DNA from: JBDNIO01 sp041688215
GTDB taxonomy: Bacteria > Pseudomonadota > Gammaproteobacteria > Nevskiales > Salinisphaeraceae
Direction of reading: 5' to 3'
Assembly (NCBI GenBank): GCA_041688215.1
Contig: JBDNIO010000022.1
Span: 1-21,562, forward strand
DNA length: 21,562 nucleotides
The notes beneath the pieces are model-generated. The model had not been told where the DNA came from and made no database searches. It saw only the letters and a program-made list of their open reading frames with translations. Below, one piece after another: positions 1 to 7,727 of the stretch; within the stretch, counting starts at the first letter, position 1, and each line of letters starts with the position of its first letter. A program made the position numbers and the translations under genes.

Positions 1-2
1 GC

Positions 3-107
3 ATTGATCGGCATCCGGCCTCTAAGGTGACTGAACTGACCCCGCGGCTGTGGAAACAGTGTTTTGCTGATGATCCGCTGCGCTCGGATTTGCACAATCC
101 TGCTTGA
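3..107 (+). CDS. C-terminal end of an unidentified protein (IS66-type transposase tail possible)
   Basis: Frame 3 is open from the window edge to a TGA at 105-107 and gives 34 residues, including HPASKVTELTPRLWKQ and ending in SDLHNPA. The HPAs-(K/R)-(I/V)-xEL-xP pattern resembles the C-terminal segment of IS66-family transposases as I remember it, but the fragment is too short to be sure. The stop overlaps the TTG that opens the next frame (TTGA at 104-107). That could mean an ordinary coupled gene pair or an insertion relic abutting a disrupted gene. The gene starts outside the window. Confidence 0.35.
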   Translation: MDRHPASKVTELTPRLWKQCFADDPLRSDLHNPA

Positions 108-376
108 ATGGCAACTACGCCGCTGGGTTAGCGGTTACGCTTTCCGAGCGTATCCAGAATTTGTTCGTCATCTGCGTAGTCGCGACCGGCTGGTTCAACA
201 TCGCCGGGTTTGTAACCGGCACGCTGTTTGGCGTGCGCGGTCTGGCCATCGGCGGTGAAATCGCCAACAGCGTGACTTACCTGTTCTTTCTGGTTGCCGT
301 AGTCACGGCCGTAATACAGGCCTGGCTGATAGTGCTTGGCGCCTATCGCGGCATGCGCACCATCGGCCTGGGCTGA
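104..376 (+). CDS. Small membrane protein, possibly 5'-truncated
   Basis: This is a 90-residue hydrophobic protein that I do not recognise. Two membrane segments are visible, about residues 20-45 (beginning FVICVVATGW) and 58-83 (VTYLFFLVAVVTAVIQ), joined by a Gly-rich loop. The only start near the N-terminus is TTG at 104; the frame is open upstream to 74 and no ribosome binding site is visible. The gene may therefore have lost its true 5' end where it meets the upstream fragment. It is followed by a short ATG frame (383-454, 23 residues, hydrophobic) that overlaps the end of the convergent acetolactate synthase gene and is probably not a gene. No function can be assigned. Confidence 0.45.
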   Translation: MNGNYAAGLAVTLSERIQNLFVICVVATGWFNIAGFVTGTLFGVRGLAIGGEIANSVTYLFFLVAVVTAVIQAWLIVLGAYRGMRTIGLG

Positions 377-439
377 AAACCCATGGACAAAATCAGGCTG
401 TTTCTGCGTTTGATCAGCGCGGTGCTGTTCAGCGGCCCT

Positions 440-2281
440 CTAAAACGCCTCTGATGGATTCACTTCCTTATCGCCCGCATTTTCATAACGGTTGGGGATG
501 TAGTCGCCGGTAATCATTTCCTGGTAGCCCATGCCGGGGCCGACCATGGGGTATACGCCGGCATCCGGGTCGATGATGACTTCCAGAAACGCCGGGCCAC
601 GGTATTCGATGAATTCCTTGATGACCGCAGGCAGATCCGCCTTGTTGTCCAGACGTTTGGCGAATTCAAAGCCATCAGCCTGCGCGGTTTTCACGAAGTC
701 TTTCTTACGCAATGACTTGTCGCTGGCGGACAGGCGGCCTTTGAAAAACAGCTTTTGCCATTGCTTGACCATGCCGTCGCCGAAGTTGTTGAGCACGACT
801 ACCTTCACCGGCAGGTCATAGGTGGTGCAGGTTTCCAGCTCGCCGATGTTCATGCGAATCGAGGCGTCGCCGTCGATGTCGATAACAATACGATCGCGAT
901 GCGCGAACTGCGCGCCGACCGCGGCGGGCAGGCCGAAACCCATGGTGCCCATGGAGCCGGAGGTCAGCCACAGGCGCGGCAGTTTGAAGTCGAAATACTG
1001 CGCCGCCCACATTTGATGCTGGCCCACACCGGTGGTAATAATCGCCTCGCCGTTGGTGTGCTTGTTGATTTCTTCAATAACCGCATGCGGCTGAATCGCG
1101 GCTGAGTCGCGGTCGTAATTCAGCGCATAGGTTTTTTTGAGATCGCCGATATGGCTATGCCAGTCGGAGTAGTCCTCGTGAAAACCCAACTCGCGGCCGT
1201 ATTCCAGCAACCGCCGCAGGCTTTCGGTGAGTACGCCAACGTGGTGCCAGTCCACCGACTTGACCTTGTTGATCTCGGAGGCGTCGACATCGAAGTGCGC
1301 GATGGCCTTTGCACCAGGCGCAAATTTGGCAGGCACGCCGGCCACACGATCATCAAAACGCGCGCCCATGGCGATGAGGAAATCGCAGTCCTCGACCGCG
1401 TAATTGGCGAACGCGGTGCCGTGCATGCCGAGCATGTGCAGGGATAACGGATCAGTGGTGTCGAAGGCGCCGATGCCCATCAAGGTGGTGACCACGGGAA
1501 TGCCGAACGCCTGCGTGAGTTGGCGCATTTCGTAGGCGGCGTCGGCGTTGATGACGCCGCCGCCGGCATAGATCAGGGGGCGTTTTGATTTTTCGAGCAG
1601 ATCAAAAAAGCCCGCGCACTCGTCATCGTCGATCTTGTTTTCCTGTAGCGCAACCATGCGCTGGCGATAGCCTGGAATCGGCAGGACGCCGGCGCCGGCA
1701 AATTCGCCTTCCCAGTTCTGTACGTCCTTGGGCACGTCGATTACAACTGGGCCAGGGCGGCCCGAGCGCGCGATTTCAAACGCCGTGCGCACGGTGGCTT
1801 CCAGCTTGGACGCGTCGGTTACCAGAAAGACGTGTTTGGCCGCCGCGCTCATGATGTTGGAAACGGGCGCTTCCTGGAACGCGTCGGTGCCAATCGCGGC
1901 CGAGGCAACTTGGCCGCAGATAACAACAATCGGCACGGAATCGGCCATGCAGTCGCGCACCGGTGTGACCGTATTGGTGGCACCGGGGCCGGAAGTAACC
2001 ACCGCAACCCCCACCTTGCCCGAGGCGCGCGCATAGCCTGCAGCCATAAAGCCCGCGCCCTGTTCATTGGCGGGCACAATCAAGGGCATGCGGTCGTGGT
2101 TTTCCGTGTTATAGCGAAAAATTGCATCGTAAGTGGACAGAATCGCGCCGCCGGAATAACCGAACACCGTATCCACGCCTTCATCCGCAAGCACCTGTAC
2201 CATAATCTCGGAGCCGCTCATGCGGGTGCCGGCCAGCGTGTGCTGGCTTGTATCTGGTTTCTGGGTTCGGGCTTGGGCCAT
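440..2281 (-). CDS. ilvB: Acetolactate synthase, catalytic (large) subunit
   Basis: This thiamine-diphosphate enzyme condenses two pyruvates to acetolactate (or pyruvate plus 2-oxobutyrate to acetohydroxybutyrate), the first common step of valine, leucine and isoleucine synthesis. The N-terminal TPP domain (about residues 22-190) has the start FGYSGGAIL and the catalytic Glu in ANEQGAGFMAAGYARASGK (Glu73). The middle domain is about 215-365. The C-terminal domain (about 395-560) carries the cofactor motif GDAS...LNN with the usual 26-residue spacing and the segment GMVKQWQKLFFKGRLS. At 613 residues it is slightly long. I chose ATG 2281 over GTG 2290; neither has a strong ribosome site. Two features are unusual. 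It is read away from ilvN-ilvC rather than leading them, and it has ANEQ where most bacterial enzymes have RHEQ and GDAS where they have GDGS. The family assignment is secure. Confidence 0.95.
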   Translation of the reverse strand: MAQARTQKPDTSQHTLAGTRMSGSEIMVQVLADEGVDTVFGYSGGAILSTYDAIFRYNTENHDRMPLIVPANEQGAGFMAAGYARASGKVGVAVVTSGPGATNTVTPVRDCMADSVPIVVICGQVASAAIGTDAFQEAPVSNIMSAAAKHVFLVTDASKLEATVRTAFEIARSGRPGPVVIDVPKDVQNWEGEFAGAGVLPIPGYRQRMVALQENKIDDDECAGFFDLLEKSKRPLIYAGGGVINADAAYEMRQLTQAFGIPVVTTLMGIGAFDTTDPLSLHMLGMHGTAFANYAVEDCDFLIAMGARFDDRVAGVPAKFAPGAKAIAHFDVDASEINKVKSVDWHHVGVLTESLRRLLEYGRELGFHEDYSDWHSHIGDLKKTYALNYDRDSAAIQPHAVIEEINKHTNGEAIITTGVGQHQMWAAQYFDFKLPRLWLTSGSMGTMGFGLPAAVGAQFAHRDRIVIDIDGDASIRMNIGELETCTTYDLPVKVVVLNNFGDGMVKQWQKLFFKGRLSASDKSLRKKDFVKTAQADGFEFAKRLDNKADLPAVIKEFIEYRGPAFLEVIIDPDAGVYPMVGPGMGYQEMITGDYIPNRYENAGDKEVNPSEAF

Positions 2282-2498
2282 GGGAGTCACTCGAAAACGC
2301 TACGGTAGATCGCGTATTTTAGCCTGAATAAGATAACCGCGGATAGGGTTGCGGCTGCTTTTTTGATCGAGCCCTGGTTACGAGCGCAGTTTTCAAACGA
2401 TACACAGGTGCAGGTAAGTTGATTTTCGCAGCACTTGGGATTAACGTGCGTGCTTGTTTTTGCGCGGCTTGTGGCCACGCGGCAGTTGAACAATCCCG
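2282..2498. promoter_or_regulatory. Divergent ilvB / ilvN control region
   Basis: This interval of about 217 bases separates the divergent ilvB and ilvN genes and must hold both promoters. Toward ilvB, a TAAAAT box (minus strand, 2321-2316) is a fair -10 element, but I see no good -35. A weak CCGC/GCGG stem (2337-2340 with 2351-2354) followed by CTGC and six T (2359-2364) reads like a marginal terminator on the plus strand. I found no branched-chain-rich leader peptide on either strand. ilvN has no clear ribosome binding site. Confidence 0.4.
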
Positions 2499-3008
2499 AT
2501 GCGGCATATTATTTCCATCCTCATGCAAAACGAAGCCGGCGCGTTGGTGCGCGCGGCGGGTATGTTTTCGCAGCGCGGATTTAATATTGAAACACTGAAC
2601 GTGGCGCCCACCGACGACGAGACCATGTCGCGCCTGACCCTGGTTACTACCGGCACCGATGATGTGCTCAACCAGATCAATCGCCAGTTGTTGAAACTGG
2701 TGGATGTGATCGACGTACTGGATATGACCGGCGGCGACCACATGGAACGCGAGCTGATGTTTATCAAGCTGCGCACGACGGACATGGATGCGCTTGACGA
2801 ATTGCTGGCGCGCCCCGGCCTGGAACAAATAGACCAGCGTGAAGATATTCTGACCTGCCAGTTTCTGGGTACCGGCGTCGAGGTCGCAGGGTTGGTTGCG
2901 GATTTCGCCGCCACCGGCCACTTGTATGAAGTCATGCGCAGCGGCGCATTGGCGGTTACCCCCGGTGAAAAAAGCCTACGTTATTTACAATCGGAGACGA
3001 CACCGTGA
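2499..3008 (+). CDS. ilvN: Acetolactate synthase, regulatory (small) subunit
   Basis: This is the regulatory partner of the large subunit. In this family it binds valine and raises activity of the catalytic chain. An N-terminal ACT domain (about residues 1-76) begins MRHIISILMQNEAGALVR and continues MFSQRGFNIETLNVAPTDD, closely matching the E. coli IlvH pattern including the Gly of NEAGAL in the valine-binding loop. The C-terminal ALS small-subunit domain is about residues 80-155 (ERELMFIKL...LVADFAATGHLYEVMRSGALAV). The length of 169 residues is normal. ATG 2499 fits because the family starts directly with the ACT strand. It overlaps ilvC by 4 bases (GTGA), so the two are translationally coupled. 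Being divergent from its catalytic partner is unusual. Confidence 0.95.
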   Translation: MRHIISILMQNEAGALVRAAGMFSQRGFNIETLNVAPTDDETMSRLTLVTTGTDDVLNQINRQLLKLVDVIDVLDMTGGDHMERELMFIKLRTTDMDALDELLARPGLEQIDQREDILTCQFLGTGVEVAGLVADFAATGHLYEVMRSGALAVTPGEKSLRYLQSETTP

Positions 3009-4027
3009 GCATGAATGTTTACTACGACAAAGACGCTGACCTTTCCCTGATAAAGTCGAAAAAGGTCACGATTCTCGGTTATGGCTCGCAAGGCCATGCG
3101 CACGCCAATAATCTGAATGAATCCGGTGTAGATGTCGTCGTGGGCCTGCGCAAGGGTTCCGGTTCCTGGAAAAAGGCCGAGAATGCAGGACTGAAAGTCG
3201 CGGAGATTGCCGACGCGGTTTCGCAAGCCGATATCGTGATGATTCTGGCGCCCGATGAGCATCAGGTTGCGCTTTATAACGAACAAATCGAGCCCAACAT
3301 TCAGCAAGGTGCGGCGATTGCTTTCGCGCATGGTTTTAACGTGCATTTTGAGCTGATCGAGCCGCGCAGTGATCTGGACGTATTCATGATCGCCCCCAAA
3401 GGCCCCGGCCATCTGGTGCGCACTACCTATGTAAATGGTGGCGGCGTGCCGTCGCTGATCGCGGTATTTCAGGATGCCTCCGGCCAGGCCAAGGATGTTG
3501 CCCTGTCGTACGCAGTCGCCAACGGCGGCGGGCGTGCCGGTATTATCGAGACCACGTTCAAGGAAGAAACCGAAACCGATTTATTCGGCGAACAAACCGT
3601 ATTGTGCGGCGGCGTGACCGCGTTGATCGAAGCCGGTTTCGAAACCCTGGTAGAAGCTGGCTATGCGCCGGAAATGGCCTACTTCGAGTGCCTGCATGAA
3701 GTTAAGTTGATCGTGGACCTGATCTACGAAGGTGGCATTGCCAATATGCGCTATTCCATCTCGAACACCGCCGAATACGGCGACTTCACCCGCGGCCCGC
3801 GCATCATTACTGATGAAACCAGGGCAGAAATGCGCAAGATTCTTGCCGAAATCCAGACCGGCAAGTTCGCGCGCGAGTTCATCGCCGAAAACCAGGCCGG
3901 TAACCCGACGCTTAAAGCCGGGCGCCGCATTTCACGCGAGCATCAAATTGAAAAAACCGGTGCCAAACTGCGTGCAATGATGCCCTGGATCAGCAAAGAC
4001 AAGATCGTGGACAAATCAAAGAATTGA
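3005..4027 (+). CDS. ilvC: Ketol-acid reductoisomerase (class I, NADP-dependent)
   Basis: The enzyme isomerises and reduces acetolactate or acetohydroxybutyrate to the dihydroxy acids of the valine/isoleucine pathway. The Rossmann motif GYGSQG is at residues 25-30. The loop LRKGSGSWKKAE is of the class I NADP type. The Mg-binding residues lie in TDLFGEQTVLCGG (Asp192, Glu196) and in YFECLHEVKLIVDLIYEGG (Glu228, Glu232), followed by RYSISNTAEYGD. The length of 340 residues is that of class I. I chose GTG 3005, which overlaps the ilvN stop and lies 8 bases after GGAG (2993-2996); ATG 3011 would remove two residues but sits far from that site. No terminator with a T-run is visible in the 72 bases downstream. 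Confidence 0.96.
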   Translation: MSMNVYYDKDADLSLIKSKKVTILGYGSQGHAHANNLNESGVDVVVGLRKGSGSWKKAENAGLKVAEIADAVSQADIVMILAPDEHQVALYNEQIEPNIQQGAAIAFAHGFNVHFELIEPRSDLDVFMIAPKGPGHLVRTTYVNGGGVPSLIAVFQDASGQAKDVALSYAVANGGGRAGIIETTFKEETETDLFGEQTVLCGGVTALIEAGFETLVEAGYAPEMAYFECLHEVKLIVDLIYEGGIANMRYSISNTAEYGDFTRGPRIITDETRAEMRKILAEIQTGKFAREFIAENQAGNPTLKAGRRISREHQIEKTGAKLRAMMPWISKDKIVDKSKN

Positions 4028-4099
4028 TACGCCACGCATCGCTAAGCCATGTGTGTGTTGCGTAGTTTAGGACATCAGCCGAAACGCGTCCTCCGCTAA

Positions 4100-4736
4100 A
4101 TGCAACGCACCACAATTCTGCACATCGCCCGCGAGGGCTGGCCCGTTCTGGCGCTGGCCCTCGCGCTGGTTTGCGGCCTGTACATTTTTTACGGTGTGCT
4201 AGCCGCCTTGCCACTTTTTCTCGCAAGCCTTTACCTGATTGCTTTTTTTTCACGAACCGGATCGCATCGTGCCTTCCGAGCCGCTGGCCATAATCGCACC
4301 GGTCGACGGCCGCATCGTGCATCGGCGTGAATGTTATGATCATTTTCTGGATCGCGAAGCGATCCGTTTAAGTGTGCGGGTTTCGAACCTGGGCGCGTAC
4401 CTGATCCGCTCGCCCAGTGAGGGCGTAGTGCTGGAAATCCCCGCCGATGCCTGGCCGGAATTCTCGGGTACCGCGACCTGGATTAAAACAGACGAAGAAG
4501 ACGACATCATCATGGCTGTTACCGAAGGTTCGCTGTTTGGCGCACGGCCTTGCCTGCAGCGCTACGGCGAGCGTGTCGGCCAGGGCCGGCGCTGCGGCGT
4601 GCGGCGTCTGGCGCGCAAGATGGATATTTACCTGCCGGCAAACTGCCGGGTTGAGGTCGAAGTGGGACAGAGCCTGCGGGCCGGGCGCGATGTGCTGGCG
4701 ACGCTAATGCGCAAATCCGGCAACAACGGCAAGTAG
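4100..4736 (+). pseudogene. Phosphatidylserine decarboxylase-like gene, frameshifted and without catalytic residues
   Basis: Two overlapping frames together encode one homologue of about 212 residues of the short Psd family found between ilvC and pssA in related bacteria. The 5' part (4100-4250) starts with ATG and codes for REGWPVLALALALV and a membrane hairpin. The 3' part (from about 4243) codes for HEPDRIVPSEPLAIIAPVDGRI, DREAIRLSV and MDIYLP. The switch falls in a run of eight T (4243-4250), so one base is probably missing, through sequencing error, polymerase slippage or decay. True Psd matures by cleaving a Gly-Ser bond to form a pyruvoyl group. Here the FGS motif is LAR (Arg at 4614-4616), and the His of NVHxxR is Tyr (4398-4400); the Asp of VDG remains. 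The product is therefore unlikely to decarboxylate phosphatidylserine, even if it is translated. Confidence 0.75.
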
Positions 4737-4809
4737 TACGAAGCCCGCGGGTTAGTTTCACATGCCCGGCTTGTATAGACTGGGGTTAGAATAACGTGCC
4801 AGGAATTAA

Positions 4810-5598
4810 ATGAACGCTGAGTCAGAAAAATCCCAATCGCGCAGGCGCCGCGGCATTTACCTGTTGCCCAATCTGTTCACTACCGGCACCTTGTTTGCCG
4901 GATTTTACGCCGTGGTCGCGTCAACCCAGGGTAATTTCGGCATCGCCTGTCTTGCCATATTCGCGGCCATGTTCACCGACATGCTCGACGGTCGTGTGGC
5001 GCGCCTGACTCATACCGAGAGCGATTTCGGCATTCAGTACGACAGCCTTGCCGATCTGGTGGCATTTGGCATGGCCACGGGCATTATTGCCTACCTTTAC
5101 AGCTTGCAGAGTCTGGGGGATGTCAGTTTCATTGGCGGCAAACTCGGCTGGCTGGCGGCCTTTTTCTATACCGCGGCAGCGGCGCTGCGCTTGGCGCGCT
5201 TTAATATTCAACGCGGCGGCGAATCCGAATCCAAGGTTTTTTTCGGCTTGCCCAGCCCGGCTGCGGCCGGGGTGGTCGCCGGCTTTGTGTGGGTCGCCAG
5301 CGACTTCGGTTTCGACGGCGCCAACATGGTGGTGCCGGTACTGGCGTTAACCATCGGCGCCGGCGCCTTGATGGTAAGCAACATCCGATATCACAGCTTC
5401 AAGGATCTTAAACTAAGCGAGCGCGTGCCCTTCACCTACATTCTGGTTCTGGTGCTCGGCTTCGTGCTGGTTACCCTGGACCCGCCGCGCGTGCTGTTCC
5501 TGGTGTTTTTCCTGTACGCGTTTTCGGGCCCCGTGCTCGCTCTGTGGCGCTATCGCCGCCGCGACAAAAGCGCAACAGCTTCAGGCGATCCAAAGTAA
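4810..5598 (+). CDS. pssA: CDP-diacylglycerol--serine O-phosphatidyltransferase
   Basis: This is an integral membrane enzyme that makes phosphatidylserine from CDP-diacylglycerol and serine, the step before phosphatidylethanolamine. The CDP-alcohol phosphatidyltransferase signature is complete: Asp57, DGRVAR 60-65, Gly74, Asp78, Asp82. The N-terminal segment RGIYLLPNLFTTGTLFAGFY is typical, and I count about seven hydrophobic segments across 262 residues. A good ribosome site, AGGA at 4801-4804, lies 5 bases before ATG 4810. Its place after a Psd-like gene and before leuA is a common arrangement. No active decarboxylase is present in the window, so a functional psd would have to be elsewhere. 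Confidence 0.95.
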   Translation: MNAESEKSQSRRRRGIYLLPNLFTTGTLFAGFYAVVASTQGNFGIACLAIFAAMFTDMLDGRVARLTHTESDFGIQYDSLADLVAFGMATGIIAYLYSLQSLGDVSFIGGKLGWLAAFFYTAAAALRLARFNIQRGGESESKVFFGLPSPAAAGVVAGFVWVASDFGFDGANMVVPVLALTIGAGALMVSNIRYHSFKDLKLSERVPFTYILVLVLGFVLVTLDPPRVLFLVFFLYAFSGPVLALWRYRRRDKSATASGDPK

Positions 5599-5651
5599 GC
5601 CCACGTGAGCAAGTCCTGTTGTTTAATTGAACGCTAGGCGCAGGGCCGAAT

Positions 5652-5680
5652 TTGGAAATCCTGCTTTTCTGGGCTATTCT
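5652..5680 (+). promoter_or_regulatory. Possible sigma-70 promoter for the leu leader and leuA
   Basis: TTGGAA (5652-5657) and TATTCT (5675-5680) are separated by 17 bases; each matches the consensus at four of six positions. Transcription would begin near the ATG of the leader peptide at 5687, making that peptide leaderless or nearly so. This is the best-spaced pair I saw in the interval, but it is not strong. Confidence 0.3.
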
Positions 5681-5686
5681 TGGGCT

Positions 5687-5800
5687 ATGAATGCGCGTTT
5701 GAACCAAATTATAGACGCCCAGACCGGGTTACCGGTCGCGTCTCCCTGCGTGCTTCAGGCCCAGGTTTCAAGCCGCCTCGTGCTGCGACTTCTGCCGTAA
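5687..5800 (+). CDS. Candidate leucine leader peptide upstream of leuA
   Basis: This is a 37-codon frame from ATG to TAA. The end of the peptide reads RLVLRLLP, so four of its last eight codons are leucine (ctc, ctg, ctt, ctg) plus one valine; Leu, Val and Ile also occur earlier. It lies 102 bases before leuA and its stop codon sits in the loop of a small hairpin. A leucine-codon cluster just before the stop, followed by alternative hairpins, is the known layout of amino-acid attenuators in proteobacteria. I infer that leucine starvation stalls the ribosome here. There is no strong ribosome site, and I cannot test conservation. Confidence 0.6.
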   Translation: MNARLNQIIDAQTGLPVASPCVLQAQVSSRLVLRLLP

Positions 5801-5895
5801 GGCAGAATATGATCATGGCCTGCGGCGAGGCCCACAAACGCCACCCCTTGAATCCCTGTATATATGTTTTGGCCGCCTTGTGTGCGGCCGCGGAG
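5772..5895 (+). promoter_or_regulatory. Candidate leuA attenuator RNA with competing hairpins
   Basis: Four pairings can be read. CTGCC (5792-5796) pairs with GGCAG (5801-5805) across a GTAA loop. GCCTCG (5775-5780), inside the leucine codons, pairs with CGAGGC (5826-5831). GCGGC (5822-5826) pairs with GCCGC (5872-5876). GGCCGC (5871-5876) pairs with GCGGCC (5884-5889), directly before the leuA ribosome site GGAG (5892-5895). The third pairing excludes both the second and the fourth. No hairpin is followed by a T-run, so control would more likely act on translation or through Rho than by intrinsic termination. The model is inferred from the sequence alone. Confidence 0.45.
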
Positions 5896-5902
5896 TAATG
5901 TG

Positions 5903-7618
5903 ATGAGTGAGCAAAACAGCAATCATCCGGCTAAGAAATATCGTTCCTATACGCCGGTTGCATTAAGCGACCGCACCTGGCCGTCACAGGTTATTGACAC
6001 GCCACCGCGCTGGTGCAGTGTCGATCTGCGTGACGGCAACCAGGCCCTGATTGAACCCATGGGCATGGCGCGCAAGCTCAAGATGTTTGCGGCGCTGATC
6101 GACATCGGCTTCAAGGAAATTGAAATCGGTTTTCCCGCTGCTTCGCAAACCGATTACGATTTTTGTCGGCGATTAATTGATGAGGAGTTGATTCCCGACG
6201 ACGTGACCGTACAGGTGTTGTCGCAGTGCCGGGACGAACTGATCGAACGCAGCTTTGAAGCCCTGCAAGGCGTGCGCCGCGCCATCGTGCATATCTACAA
6301 TTCCACCTCTATCGCCCAACGTCGCATCGTCTTCAGGATGGACAAAGAAGGCATTGCAGACATCGCGCGCCGAGGCGCGCGCCGCGTGAAAAGCCTGGCC
6401 GCCGGTTATCCCGACACCGAGTGGGTGTTCCAGTATTCGCCGGAAAGTTTTACCGGCACCGAGCTGGATTACGCGGCCTACGTAAGCAACGAAGTGCTGG
6501 CCATCTGGGAGCCCACGCCGGAAAACAAGGCCATCATCAATTTGCCGGCCACGGTGGAAATGGCCACGCCCAATATCTATGCCGACCAGATTGAATGGAT
6601 GCACCGGCATTTGCAGCCGCGCGACAGCGTTATGTTGTCGCTGCATCCGCATAATGATCGCGGTTGTGGTGTGGCCGCGGCAGAACTGGGCCAAATGGCC
6701 GGCGCGGACCGCGTGGAAGGCACGTTATTTGGCAATGGTGAGCGTACCGGCAATGTCGATATCGTCACCCTGGCAATGAACCTGTATAGCCAGGGCGTGG
6801 ATCCAGAACTGGATTTCTCGCACATCAATGAGGTCATGCGCATGGCCGAATATTGCACGCAATTGCCTGTGCATCCGCGCCATCCCTACGCTGGTGAACT
6901 GGTTTTTACCGCGTTCTCCGGTTCGCACCAGGACGCGATCAACAAAGGTTTCAAGGACCGCAATGCGAACCCGGACAACTACTGGGAAGTGCCTTATCTG
7001 CCCATCGATCCCAAAGACTTGGGCCGAAGTTACGAAGCCGTCATCCGCGTCAACAGCCAGTCGGGCAAGGGCGGCGTTTCCTACATCCTGGAAACCGAAT
7101 TCGGCCTGCAATTGCCGCGTCGCATGCAAATCGAATTCTCCAAAGCGGTGCAGGGCGTGGCCGATGAAACGGGTCGTGAGTTAAGTGCCGCGGAAATTCT
7201 GAAACTGTTTGAACGCGAATACCTGGAGGCCGACAAACCGCTGGTATTCAAGGATTACTGGGCCTCCTCGCGCAGTGAAGCCGGGGCGCAGCATACGGTG
7301 GAAGCCGCGATTACCAACAATGGCGCGGAGCAACGTGTAAAGGGTGTCGGCAACGGCCCGATCGCCGCATTTATTGATGGTGTGAATCGTCTGCTCGGCC
7401 TGAATCTTGTCATCCACGATTACACCGAGCATGCCCGCGGGCGCGGTGCCGATGCCGATGCCGTGGCCTATGTTGAAGCCGGCATTGCAGATGGGCCGTC
7501 CACATTCGGCTGCGCGATTAATGCCGACATTATTACAGCCTCACTCGAGGCTTCGATTTCGGCAATAAATCGGGCCATGGCCCAGGATAATGGTGCGCAG
7601 GAACAGCGTTCGGCCTGA
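5903..7618 (+). CDS. leuA: 2-Isopropylmalate synthase
   Basis: The enzyme condenses acetyl-CoA with 2-oxoisovalerate, the first committed step of leucine synthesis. The 571-residue protein is of the longer LeuA class shared with actinobacteria and fungi, opening with KYRSYTPVALSDRTWPSQ. The catalytic TIM barrel (about 30-330) has LRDGNQ at 42-47, the metal ligands in SLHPHNDRG (His248, His250) and the signature GNGERTGNVDIVTL. The C-terminal part (about 430-560) is the leucine-sensing regulatory domain. I chose ATG 5903, which lies 7 bases after GGAG; the upstream in-frame codons from 5864 are part of the leader RNA. It is preceded by a candidate leucine attenuator and followed by a long hairpin. 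With ilvB, ilvN and ilvC it covers much of branched-chain synthesis. Confidence 0.96.
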   Translation: MSEQNSNHPAKKYRSYTPVALSDRTWPSQVIDTPPRWCSVDLRDGNQALIEPMGMARKLKMFAALIDIGFKEIEIGFPAASQTDYDFCRRLIDEELIPDDVTVQVLSQCRDELIERSFEALQGVRRAIVHIYNSTSIAQRRIVFRMDKEGIADIARRGARRVKSLAAGYPDTEWVFQYSPESFTGTELDYAAYVSNEVLAIWEPTPENKAIINLPATVEMATPNIYADQIEWMHRHLQPRDSVMLSLHPHNDRGCGVAAAELGQMAGADRVEGTLFGNGERTGNVDIVTLAMNLYSQGVDPELDFSHINEVMRMAEYCTQLPVHPRHPYAGELVFTAFSGSHQDAINKGFKDRNANPDNYWEVPYLPIDPKDLGRSYEAVIRVNSQSGKGGVSYILETEFGLQLPRRMQIEFSKAVQGVADETGRELSAAEILKLFEREYLEADKPLVFKDYWASSRSEAGAQHTVEAAITNNGAEQRVKGVGNGPIAAFIDGVNRLLGLNLVIHDYTEHARGRGADADAVAYVEAGIADGPSTFGCAINADIITASLEASISAINRAMAQDNGAQEQRSA

Positions 7619-7639
7619 ATACTGATTTGACGTGAAAAT

Positions 7640-7678
7640 CTGCCGCGGTTCACAAAAAAGCGCTGTGAGCCGCAGCAG
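7640..7678 (+). terminator. Long hairpin after leuA (probable terminator without a T-run)
   Basis: The arms CTGCCGCGGTTCACA (7640-7654) and TGTGAGCCGCAGCAG (7664-7678) form a 15-bp stem with one C-A mismatch and one G-U pair, closed by a nine-base A-rich loop. It begins 22 bases after the leuA stop. No T-run follows on the plus strand; ATTTTC follows it on the minus strand. It may terminate with Rho or protect the 3' end of the mRNA. Confidence 0.45.
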
Positions 7679-7727
7679 GCCGGGCCTCAACTCGCATCAG
7701 TAATACGCAAAAAGGTAAGCTAACGGC

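Noticed and set aside
2287..2493. Minus-strand 68-codon frame before ilvB as a leader peptide
   Set aside because: It has only a TTG start, no ribosome site, no terminal branched-chain codon cluster and no hairpin plus T-run before ilvB.
5680..5898. A 72-codon plus-strand frame overlapping the leuA leader
   Set aside because: It has no ribosome site and no protein-like features, and the leucine-rich 37-codon frame with its hairpins explains the interval better.
5864..5902. The ATG at 5864 as the leuA start
   Set aside because: The extra residues come from the GC-rich hairpin arms, while GGAG at 5892-5895 is correctly placed for ATG 5903.
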